A stretch of 64,000 bases of DNA from Deltaproteobacteria bacterium (GTDB lineage: Bacteria > Desulfobacterota > Syntrophia > Syntrophales > JACQWR01), in contig JACQWR010000016.1 in the NCBI GenBank assembly GCA_016209105.1, positions 1 to 64,000 of the forward strand. The letters run 5' to 3'. Below are positions 20,777-30,307 of this stretch, piece after piece (position 1 is the stretch's first letter; each line of letters opens with the position of its first letter). Both the position numbers and the translations under genes were made by a program. Under the pieces are notes generated by a model. It saw only the letters and a list, made by a program, of their open reading frames with translations. It was not told the DNA's origin and did not search any database.

Positions 20777-22669
20777 TCACTGTCTCACCGACCCGCTCCC
20801 GGGAAGCAACGCTACCTGGGATTTACTGCGGCCCGGCACATTTTTCCGCCCGAAGTAGGCGTCAATGACCTTTCTGGCAACGGGAGCGGCTGCTGATCCC
20901 CCATGTCCTGCATTTTCCATGATAACCGACACCGCGATCTCCGGATCCCTCACGGGAGCAAAACACACGAAAAGGGCATGATCCCTGAACTGGGAAGGTA
21001 TGCGTTTTGCCCGGCGCGCCTTTTCATCATCAGGCAGGCCGATGACCTGGGCTGTACCTGTTTTACCGCAGACGTCCTCCTCCTTCCGGTGCAGGGCGTG
21101 TCCGGTGCCGCCTCGTTCATTCACCACACCCCATAGGCCGCGCGTAAGCACTTCCATCGTCTCTTGACTTAGGGGGAGCTTCCCTTTTACTTCAGGATCA
21201 AACTTTTTTATAATCGCGCCCTCCATCGTTTCAATACGCTTTATCAGGCGCGGGCGATACAATGTCCCTCCATTGGCCAACGTAGAATAGGCATTTGCCA
21301 GTTGCAGCGGTGTAACCAGATTAAACCCCTGTCCGATGGCGGTGGAAATGCTCTCCCCCACCTGCCATGCCTCCCGGAACCGCTCGACCTTCCATTTCTT
21401 CGTGGGGACAAGTCCGTTTTTCTCGCGGGGCAAGTCTATGCCCGTAGGCATGCCGAAACCGAATGCGTGGGCATATGAGGCAATTTTATCGGGCCCCAGC
21501 AGCCTCCCCAGGTTATAGAAATAGACGTCGCAGGACTCAACGATAGCGCGGTGAAGGCTTATATACCCATGCCCCTTTTTCTGCCAGCAACGGTACGTCC
21601 TGGTGCCGAGATCGAACAACCCATTGCATAAAAACTTGGTATCGGGCGTAACCAACCCCTCCTGAAACGCCGCCGCGGCTACGACCAGTTTGTACGTGGA
21701 CCCGGGCGGGTACTGTCCGGAGATGGCCCTGTTCTCGAGCGGATGGTACGGGTCGGTGGAAAGTTTTGCCCAGTTTTCAGAAGTAATACCGCCGTTGAAC
21801 AGGTTGGGATCAAACGAAGGAGAACTCACCAGGGCGAGAACAGAGCCATCCCGGGGATTCATGACCACCACGGAACCGGGCCGTCCGCCCAGGGCCTCCC
21901 AGGCGGTTTTCTGCAAAAGCAAATCCAGCGTAAGCACCACATTATAACCGGAGACAGGATCTATCTTGCCGAGCACCCTGACCCTCTTGCCCACGACATT
22001 GACTTCCACCTGTTCGAAACCGCTTTTCCCTCGCACATACTCATCCAGGTATTTTTCTATGCCGTACTTGCCCACCATGTCGCCGGGAGTATAGAATCCG
22101 TTATCGTCCTTTTCCAGTTCTTCCCTGCTGATCTCCCCCGTATACCCGATGACCTGAGCCATCATGTCCGCACAGAGATATTTCCGGACGGGAACCACTT
22201 CCACGTTTACGCCGGGCAAGTCCAGGGCATGGGTCTCGACGGCAGCGAGTTTTTCCCAACTCACGTTTTTCTCGAGTTTGATCGGAACGAAGGGTCTGCT
22301 CCTCTCCAAAAGAGCAAGATCAGTGGAAAAAGGCACTATCGTTTCCGACAATTGTTTCATTTTTGCTATCACATCGGTGATGTCCTGATTCCGGCTCGGC
22401 ATAAACAGAACGTCGAATGAAGGCTGGTTATCCACCAGAACAGCACCCCCCGTATCCATGATCAGTCCCCGCAGGGGTTTTATCTTGCGCAGACGAACGC
22501 TGTTGTTTTCTGAGCGCAGCCTGAGCTCCTCCCCCTTGACGACCTGGAGATACCACAGCCGCGCCACCAACAGAGACATGGCAACAACGACGATTACAAA
22601 CAGCACCTTAAATCTCTGTCTGAACTCGGCAGGATTAAAACCGTTCAGCGGATTTTGTATATCCAGCAT
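20777..22669 (-). CDS. mrdA: Penicillin-binding protein 2
   Basis: 630 aa; 'QYPPGSTYKLVVAAAAF' (SxxK), 'SCDVYFYN' (SxN), 'KTGTAQV' (KTG) motifs; adjacent to rodA. Confidence 0.95.
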   Translation of the reverse strand: MLDIQNPLNGFNPAEFRQRFKVLFVIVVVAMSLLVARLWYLQVVKGEELRLRSENNSVRLRKIKPLRGLIMDTGGAVLVDNQPSFDVLFMPSRNQDITDVIAKMKQLSETIVPFSTDLALLERSRPFVPIKLEKNVSWEKLAAVETHALDLPGVNVEVVPVRKYLCADMMAQVIGYTGEISREELEKDDNGFYTPGDMVGKYGIEKYLDEYVRGKSGFEQVEVNVVGKRVRVLGKIDPVSGYNVVLTLDLLLQKTAWEALGGRPGSVVVMNPRDGSVLALVSSPSFDPNLFNGGITSENWAKLSTDPYHPLENRAISGQYPPGSTYKLVVAAAAFQEGLVTPDTKFLCNGLFDLGTRTYRCWQKKGHGYISLHRAIVESCDVYFYNLGRLLGPDKIASYAHAFGFGMPTGIDLPREKNGLVPTKKWKVERFREAWQVGESISTAIGQGFNLVTPLQLANAYSTLANGGTLYRPRLIKRIETMEGAIIKKFDPEVKGKLPLSQETMEVLTRGLWGVVNERGGTGHALHRKEEDVCGKTGTAQVIGLPDDEKARRAKRIPSQFRDHALFVCFAPVRDPEIAVSVIMENAGHGGSAAAPVARKVIDAYFGRKNVPGRSKSQVALLPGSGSVRQ

Positions 22670-23147
22670 TCAGCAAAACCTCTATGGTGTGGAAAATTTT
22701 GAAAAGCGCGGGGCTCAAAATACCCACCAGCAGCGCCTGTGGTATGAAGACGCTTACGATATCATGCACCATATTCACGCCGTAGATAAGTCGGTAAAAG
22801 AAAATGATCAAGACGCTCTCCATAAGCGAACAGGCAAACGTGAAAACGGCTATAAGAGAAAACTCCTCCGCATAGACCCGTAAAGAAAAAAGCGCCGCCA
22901 CAATAAATGTCATGCCGTAGAGCAGGGTAAAGAGACCGGAAATAGTGCCCGTAAGGCAGTCGAGAAAAAAGCCCAGGATAAAGCTGAGAATGGCGCCTTC
23001 AATAAACCCCAAATAAAATCCGGCGTAGATAACGAGCACGAGCGACAACTCCACGCCGATTTTCCCGGAGAAAATGATATCCGGCACGGTTATTTGGAAA
23101 ACAACCAGCAGCAAGGCGAGCAGGAGGGGAAAAAAATAGCGCATCAC
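22635..23147 (-). CDS. mreD: Rod shape-determining protein MreD
   Basis: 170 aa integral membrane protein between mreC and mrdA; MreD-like hydropathy. Confidence 0.85.
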   Translation of the reverse strand: MMRYFFPLLLALLLVVFQITVPDIIFSGKIGVELSLVLVIYAGFYLGFIEGAILSFILGFFLDCLTGTISGLFTLLYGMTFIVAALFSLRVYAEEFSLIAVFTFACSLMESVLIIFFYRLIYGVNMVHDIVSVFIPQALLVGILSPALFKIFHTIEVLLNAGYTKSAERF

Positions 23148-24046
23148 CTATCCGCCTCCTTCCCTATCAGGAAAACCATCACTTCTTCAAGTTTGGCAAA
23201 ATCAACAGACGGAGTCACTTCAATCTTCTGGAATAGATCGGCATCCTTTTTGCTCACTCCCGTTACGACCCCGAGGAGCAATCCCTTGGGGAAAATTCCC
23301 CCCATACCGGAGGAAATAACGGCATCACCCTTTCTCACATCATCCATTTTGTGCACGTATTTGAGGTTGCAGCCTCTCGGGCCGTTCCCCTGAAGGATAC
23401 CCTGAGCCCTGTTGCCCTGCACGATGGCATCAATGTTGCTGTTCTCGTCAATAATAAGCAACACCTTGGAGACGTTCCATGAAGTCTCGATGATCCTGCC
23501 CACAACCGCTTGGGTGGAGACGACAGGCATTCCGACGAGGATACCCTGGCTGGTCCCTTTATTAATCACGATTGTCCTGGATGATAAGAACTGGTTCCTT
23601 CCCAGCACGTTAGCCACGGCAGTGCGATATTTTATCTGTTCCTTCAGCTCAAGGATTTTCCGTAAACGTTGCGCTTCCAGGTACCCTTCCTGGTACTGGA
23701 TGACGCGTCCCCGCAATTGGTCGTTTCTCTTCTTTAAGTTTCTGTTTTCCTCCTCGAGACCGATAAGAAAAATATACCTGGTCCAGAGATCGCCCAATTC
23801 TTTAATTGACGCATTCACCATCCCTTCCAGGGGAGCCACTGTCGCCAGCACCAATCTCCGAAAAAAACCGGATTTTTCAGGGTGCTTCACGCTATAGGAG
23901 ACCATGACAAGGGAAAGAATAACGAGAATGGATGCTAGTATAATTATCTGATATTTTTTGGGAAGCAACATTTCTCGCCCCTCTGGGTCATAATCTGGGG
24001 GATACTGTTCCCATGTGGGGAAGCGGCAGCTGCGCCATGAAAACAC
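23144..24046 (-). CDS. mreC: Rod shape-determining protein MreC
   Basis: 'LGRNQFLSSRTIVINKGTSQGILVGMPVVSTQAVVGRIIETSWNVSKVLLIIDENSNIDAIVQGNRAQGILQG'. Likely start MLLPKKYQ nearer 23971. Confidence 0.92.
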   Translation of the reverse strand: MFSWRSCRFPTWEQYPPDYDPEGREMLLPKKYQIIILASILVILSLVMVSYSVKHPEKSGFFRRLVLATVAPLEGMVNASIKELGDLWTRYIFLIGLEEENRNLKKRNDQLRGRVIQYQEGYLEAQRLRKILELKEQIKYRTAVANVLGRNQFLSSRTIVINKGTSQGILVGMPVVSTQAVVGRIIETSWNVSKVLLIIDENSNIDAIVQGNRAQGILQGNGPRGCNLKYVHKMDDVRKGDAVISSGMGGIFPKGLLLGVVTGVSKKDADLFQKIEVTPSVDFAKLEEVMVFLIGKEADR

Positions 24047-24047
24047 T

Positions 24048-24164
24048 GAAGCTCTCCTGCGGGTAAACTGCGGAGAATCCTCAATCCTTTACGGAACAGC
24101 ACCGTTCGGCATTCGTTCGCATACCCCGCGATTCGTTGCGGGAGATACGTTCGCTGCCGGATTC
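24048..24164. repeat. Interspersed repeat family B, copy B2, between mreB and mreC
   Basis: GAAGCTCTCC ... CTGCGGAGAATCCTCAATCCTTTACGGAACAG ... CATTCGTTCGCATACCCCGCG ... GATACGTTCGCTGCCGGATTC. Confidence 0.75.
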
Positions 24165-24193
24165 ACTCCCGGGGCGAATCAGGGATCCAATTA

Positions 24194-25243
<1,050 letters not shown>

Positions 25244-25348
25244 TTAACTTATAAAGTGATTGGCGTTTTTGCCTTCAACCGGCACGACAGGTATCACCGG
25301 CAAGTTGTTTTCTATACCGTATTTCCCGATACTAATCAATGCATTTTT

Positions 25349-25464
25349 GAAGCTCTCCTTGAGCACGCTGCGGAGAATCTTCGATTCCTAAGGAACAGTA
25401 TCGTTCATCATTCGCTCGCTTACCCCAAAGCCAAGCTACGGGGAATGCGCTCGCTGCCGAATTC
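25349..25464. repeat. Interspersed repeat family B, copy B3, between divergent mreB and the foldase gene
   Basis: GAAGCTCTCCTTGAGCACGCTGCGGAGAATCTTCGATTCCTAAGGAACAGTATCGTTCATCATTCGCTCGCTTACCCC ... GGGGAATGCGCTCGCTGCCGAATTC. Confidence 0.8.
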
Positions 25465-25591
25465 AAAAAAAAATTGCATTTGGGAGGATACTATACTATT
25501 AGAATTCATTCGTAAAGATGCCTCCGTAAAGATGCCTCTTCCGCCGAATAAGAACGGTGATGAATTCCTAAAACGGGAAAGGGAAAATACC

Positions 25592-27190
25592 ATGCTCAAT
25601 CTGATGAGAAAACATGCCAGAAACTGGCTGATGAAAGTCCTGCTGGGCATCATCATTGTCGTTTTCATATTCTATTTCGGTTCCACCAGCGGAAGGCAAA
25701 AGGCGGAAACCGTTGCCATTGTGGGCGACAAGTCCTTCAGTTATGCCGACTTCCAGAAGAACTATGAGAATCTCGTCGAGTTGTATCGTCAGAAGTTCGG
25801 AGGTGCCCTGCCGCCGGAAGTCCTCAAGGAATTGAACTTGAAACAGCAGGCCCGGGACAACATGATCAACACTGAAATCCTCATGCAGAAAGCGGCCGAG
25901 CTTGCTGTGGAGGTAACCGAGGAGGAGATCAAGGGGACCATCCTGTCCTACCCCGCTTTCCAGAGAAATGGCGCCTTTGACGAACGACTCTACCGCCAGA
26001 CGCTGCAATTAAACAAGATTACCCCGGAAGCGTTCGAAGCCGACCAGAAGCAGACGATAACGGCGGCAAAGATAGGGTTCCTGATCCAGGATGCCGTCAA
26101 GGTTTCCGACCAGGAGGCGTACGACCTTTATCGGCTTCAAAGCGAGCAGATGAACGTTTCCTTCCTGCAGTTTCCCGCGGCCAATTTCCGGGGAAACGTA
26201 ACCTCCTCCACCGGGGATCTCGATGCATACCTGAAAGAGCGAAGCGCTGAGTTTCGCGTGCCGGAGCAGGTTCGCATCCATTACCTCACCTTTTCGGCCG
26301 ACGATTTTTCCTCCACCATGAAAGTAACGGACGAAGACATCAGGGATTATTATGAGCGCGGCAAAGAGCGATGGACAAAAGGGGGGAAAACCACGCCGCT
26401 TTCCGAGGCAAAAGACAAGATCGTTGCAGAACTGAAACAGACAAGCAGTATGCGAAAGGCTTTCGAACTGGCGAAGAGCGCCCACGACACCATCTACCAA
26501 GAGGAAAATTTTGAAGGATACGCGACAAAAAACAAATTGAAGGTCCGCACCACAGATTTCTTCACCGCAAAGAATCCGCCGCAGGAATTCAGGCAGATCA
26601 GCGACTTTGCCGAAAGCGTCTTCTCCCTCAAAAACAACGAGGTGAGCGGCATACTGAAGGGCGAGGGGACATACTATCTTGTCAAGCTTGCGGCGAGGAA
26701 AGCCTCATACACGCCGACACTGAAGGAAATCGTCCCGGAAGTCGAGCGGCGTTACCGTGAAAAAGAAGCGGCACGCCTCGCCGAAAAGGCCGCCAAAGCT
26801 GCGCTCGAACGTCTGAGAAAAGGCGAAACCCTGGAAAAGATAGCAGCGGAAAAGGGGCTGAAGATCAACGAGACGGGCATGTTCCTCCCCGGTTCCTCTG
26901 TGCCGAAACTAGAATTCTCCCCGGCTCTGAACTCCGTTCTTTTCCAGATATCGGAGAAAAACCCCTACCCGGACGCGGTGCTGGATACGGGCGGCAGCTT
27001 CACCATCATCAGATTCAAGGAACGGAAAAAGGCTGATGGCGGGGACTTTGCGGCAAAGAAAACAGCGCTGAAAAACTTCCTCACAGAAATGGGCAGAAAC
27101 GAAATGATGAAATCGTGGATGGAGAATTGTAAGGCCATCATGATGAAGGAAGGCACAATACAGCTGACGAGAGACATTAAGGACTTGTAA
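25592..27190 (+). CDS. SurA N-terminal domain peptidyl-prolyl isomerase (PpiD-like)
   Basis: 'MLNLMRKHARNWLMKVLLGIIIVVFIFYFGS' anchor followed by SurA_N/PpiC-type region. Start placed at 25592; the upstream ORF extension crosses repeat B3. Confidence 0.85.
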   Translation: MLNLMRKHARNWLMKVLLGIIIVVFIFYFGSTSGRQKAETVAIVGDKSFSYADFQKNYENLVELYRQKFGGALPPEVLKELNLKQQARDNMINTEILMQKAAELAVEVTEEEIKGTILSYPAFQRNGAFDERLYRQTLQLNKITPEAFEADQKQTITAAKIGFLIQDAVKVSDQEAYDLYRLQSEQMNVSFLQFPAANFRGNVTSSTGDLDAYLKERSAEFRVPEQVRIHYLTFSADDFSSTMKVTDEDIRDYYERGKERWTKGGKTTPLSEAKDKIVAELKQTSSMRKAFELAKSAHDTIYQEENFEGYATKNKLKVRTTDFFTAKNPPQEFRQISDFAESVFSLKNNEVSGILKGEGTYYLVKLAARKASYTPTLKEIVPEVERRYREKEAARLAEKAAKAALERLRKGETLEKIAAEKGLKINETGMFLPGSSVPKLEFSPALNSVLFQISEKNPYPDAVLDTGGSFTIIRFKERKKADGGDFAAKKTALKNFLTEMGRNEMMKSWMENCKAIMMKEGTIQLTRDIKDL

Positions 27191-27235
27191 CCCCCGTCCC
27201 CCGTTTACGGGAAGTCCCGCCCGGGGGGAGGAGCT

Positions 27236-28705
27236 TCATTTTTTTAACTCAAAGCCTTTTTCATTGAAAAGTCTGAGGCACGCCTCCGAGGCCCCCTCAT
27301 CATAAAGAACACCGATGTTTTTCGATATCTCATCGAGAGCCGTAACTATTCCAAAGGCCGGGCGATAGGGCCGATACGATGCTATGGCTTCCACCACGTC
27401 TGCCACGGCCACGGTCCTTGCCTCCGGAAGAATATCATTGCCCGACAAACCCTGCGGATAACCGGATCCGTTTACCCGTTCGTGGTGCTGGAGAACAATC
27501 TGGGCAACCGGCCAGGGGAACTCCACTTCCTTGAGAATATCATACCCGGTCTGGGGATGAGTCCTAATCAGGTTAATCTCTATTTCCGACAATTTCGTGG
27601 GCTTGCTCAGTATCTCTGCGGGTATGGATATTTTGCCCAAATCGTGTATGGCGCCCGCCATTCCTATTCCCGCAAGAACACCGCTCTCCAGCCCCATTTC
27701 CCGTCCGATGGCGGTAGCCAAATCAGCCACCCTCCGCTGATGACCGGCCGTGTAGGGGTCCCTCCTATCCACGGTCAACGCCATAGCCTGGATCGTGCCC
27801 TCGAAGGCTTTCTGCAGGGTTTCAAAATTGCGCTGGCGTTCCTTCTCCGCCTGTTTGCTCTTGGATATGTCACGAACAATGGCGACCGTGCCTATCTCGA
27901 CGCCCAGATTGGTCACGGTCATTTCCACTTCCAGCGGATGCCCATCCTTGGTGAGCCGATGGGTTTCATACCCGCGCACAAAACCCTTCTGCAGCACCTC
28001 TTCCACCATTTTTGCCGTTGCCGCCCGCTCATGGTCGGGGATCATAAACTCCACCGGCCGGCCGATAATCTCTTCTCTCGTAAAGCCGAACATATGTTCC
28101 GCTCCGCTGCTCCAGACAGTGATCCTTCGCTGGGGGTCCGCGGATACAATCGCATCCACCGATATTTCCAGGATAGTGCGAAAACGCTGCTCGGAACGTT
28201 CCAATTGTTGATTGGCACGCTCCAGTTCCGTTATCTTCTCTTCGAGTTTCGTGTAAAGAACTCCCGTGTACTCGTGCAGAATATCCACTTCTCGCACGGT
28301 CTGCACGGCTGGGCCCGCCGACGACCGACCCGCTTGACGATTATCAAGGACCTCTTCCACCGTCGTCCGCAGCACTTCCGAATTAGTGGGTTTCTTGAGG
28401 AACCGCTCCGCCCCAATTTTTATGGCCAATGCCTCAGCCTCCGAATCGGTGTAAGTGCCCGTATAGAAGATAAAAGGAATTGATTTCAGCAGATCGTCAC
28501 TCTTACACTCGCGGCACAACGTATAGCCATCCATCACGGGCATGAGAATGTCGGAAATGATCATATCCGGAACGGCGCGTCTGGCCTCCCTCAGAGCTTC
28601 GGCGCCGTTGACTGCGGTCACCACCTCATAACCAAACCGTTCCATGAGCAGCCGCAAGAGTTCCCGGTTTTGTTCATCATCATCAACCGTTAGTATTCTC
28701 GTCAT
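27236..28705 (-). CDS. Response regulator with PAS and HD-GYP domains
   Basis: 'ILTVDDDEQNRELLRLLMERFGYEVVTA', PAS 'FRTILEISVDAIVSADPQRRI', 'HDLGKISIPAEILSKPTKLSEIE...HHERVNGSGYPQGL'. Confidence 0.92.
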   Translation of the reverse strand: MTRILTVDDDEQNRELLRLLMERFGYEVVTAVNGAEALREARRAVPDMIISDILMPVMDGYTLCRECKSDDLLKSIPFIFYTGTYTDSEAEALAIKIGAERFLKKPTNSEVLRTTVEEVLDNRQAGRSSAGPAVQTVREVDILHEYTGVLYTKLEEKITELERANQQLERSEQRFRTILEISVDAIVSADPQRRITVWSSGAEHMFGFTREEIIGRPVEFMIPDHERAATAKMVEEVLQKGFVRGYETHRLTKDGHPLEVEMTVTNLGVEIGTVAIVRDISKSKQAEKERQRNFETLQKAFEGTIQAMALTVDRRDPYTAGHQRRVADLATAIGREMGLESGVLAGIGMAGAIHDLGKISIPAEILSKPTKLSEIEINLIRTHPQTGYDILKEVEFPWPVAQIVLQHHERVNGSGYPQGLSGNDILPEARTVAVADVVEAIASYRPYRPAFGIVTALDEISKNIGVLYDEGASEACLRLFNEKGFELKK

Positions 28706-28889
28706 ATTTTACCCCTTTAAAAAACAGCAAAATGCGTAACAATGCCCGCCTGTTAAAGGCAGAACATCTACCCGAGAGATAACGCTTAATTGACAGTATA
28801 TCAGTACCGTTATCGGCGTTTCAGGAATAAATATTAAATGTCTGTCGTGAATTTTTCCTCGGGCGGGACTGAATTGACCAGGGGGTGAT

Positions 28890-28966
28890 GAATTCAGTAG
28901 CGAGCGCATTCCCCGTGGCAAGCCACGGAGGGCTTCAAAATACCTATTCTTTACCGCGAAGCCCCG
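28890..28966. repeat. Possible truncated family B repeat (B5)
   Basis: GAATTCAGTAGCGAGCGCATTCCCCGTGGCAAGCCACGGAGGGCTTC matches the EcoRI-site end of family B. Confidence 0.5.
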
Positions 28967-28968
28967 CT

Positions 28969-30153
28969 CTATGGGCGAGGGGGCATCACTTTGTCCGTCT
29001 CCTCAGCATGCAACAGGTCAATTATCGTCACCTCGGGAGGCGAAAGAAATCGCATGGGGGGGCCCCAGGTGCCGGTGCCTCTGCTTACATAGAGGGAGGA
29101 GTGGACGGAAAGGCGATAGAATCCCGCCTGCTTGGGGAAAAACAGCCCCGTCACAAAACAGAAAGGAAAAATCTGACCTTTATGGGTGTGACCGGACAGT
29201 TGCACATCAAATTTATCGAGCGTTTCCTTGTTCACCAGGGGCCGGTGTTTGAGGAAAACCGTAAAATACCCTCGGGGAAGACCGGAAAACGCCGTTTCTT
29301 CGCGGTTTTCCCGGTAGGGAGGAGGACCTTGGCTTACCTGATCATCCACACCGGCGATGTTGATCAGTCCGGCAACCGTTACGCCTTCACCTCTGAGCAC
29401 TTTAAACCCGGCGCTCGAAAGCAAAGACAAAGACTGGTCAAGGCCGGCATAGAATTCGTGGTTTCCCGTAATGGCGAATTTACCGTAACGGGGTTCAATC
29501 TTCCTGAAGGATTCCATATAACGCGAAAAATCGTCGCCCTGTCCATCTATCAGATCACCGGTGGATATGAGGATGTCGGGGGCCGCATCCCGGATGATCG
29601 CCGTTATTTTCTCCAGGCGTTTTTCCCCCGCCATGACCCCGAGGTGGACATCGGAAATCTGGACAATCCTGATCTTGCCGGGCGCGGCAGGGATGCTGCT
29701 GCTTCTGATAGCAATAGTCTCCTGACGGATGTTTTGCGCCTCGAACCAGCCGTAGACGGCGATACCGAATGAAAGGACAAGGGAAATCGCGAACGTGTGG
29801 CCGACAGAAAGGAAAAGGCGCGTAAAATCGCGCTGGGCGAAGAAACCGGACACGGCGAAAAGCAAGCGGCAGAAATCAAGCAACAGGGAGAGACAAACAA
29901 ACAGAAACAAAACCCCCATCCAGGAATAACCGGCGTAGGCCAAAATCCGGCTCAGGATGGGAAAGCCGTAACGCTCCCCGAGTCGGACAAGAAAGGGGGC
30001 AAGAAGCATGAGCGCAAGAAAGACGATAAGCCAGACCTGGGTCGCCGGGGCAAGGTGCAACGCCCCTTCTATTTTTCGGAAGGCATAGAGGTGGAAACCA
30101 CCGTAGATAACAAAAACGATAAGAATAAAAGGAATCATCCCGACCTCTCGCAT
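28969..30153 (-). CDS. Membrane-anchored metallophosphoesterase (YkuE-like)
   Basis: N-terminal TM helices, then 'IVQISDVHLGVMAG', 'ISTGDLIDGQGD', 'AITGNHEFYAG', 'LSGHTHKGQIFPF'. Confidence 0.9.
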   Translation of the reverse strand: MREVGMIPFILIVFVIYGGFHLYAFRKIEGALHLAPATQVWLIVFLALMLLAPFLVRLGERYGFPILSRILAYAGYSWMGVLFLFVCLSLLLDFCRLLFAVSGFFAQRDFTRLFLSVGHTFAISLVLSFGIAVYGWFEAQNIRQETIAIRSSSIPAAPGKIRIVQISDVHLGVMAGEKRLEKITAIIRDAAPDILISTGDLIDGQGDDFSRYMESFRKIEPRYGKFAITGNHEFYAGLDQSLSLLSSAGFKVLRGEGVTVAGLINIAGVDDQVSQGPPPYRENREETAFSGLPRGYFTVFLKHRPLVNKETLDKFDVQLSGHTHKGQIFPFCFVTGLFFPKQAGFYRLSVHSSLYVSRGTGTWGPPMRFLSPPEVTIIDLLHAEETDKVMPPRP

Positions 30154-30307
30154 TCGGTGGCGACTGCACGCGCCACCTTTTCGCTCGGCGCCGTTTTCCC
30201 CTCTCAGGGTAAAGAAAACTCAGGCAAAAGACTATAGTATCCTGGGGGAAAAGAGGGAAACCGGTATGGTTGAAACCGCCGGTTTCGGGGAAAGGCAAAA
30301 GGATTGG

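Noticed and set aside
30245-30285. GAAACCGG...CCGGTTTC inverted repeat between the metallophosphoesterase and reductase genes
   Set aside because: Short stem with a long loop and no U tract; not a convincing terminator.
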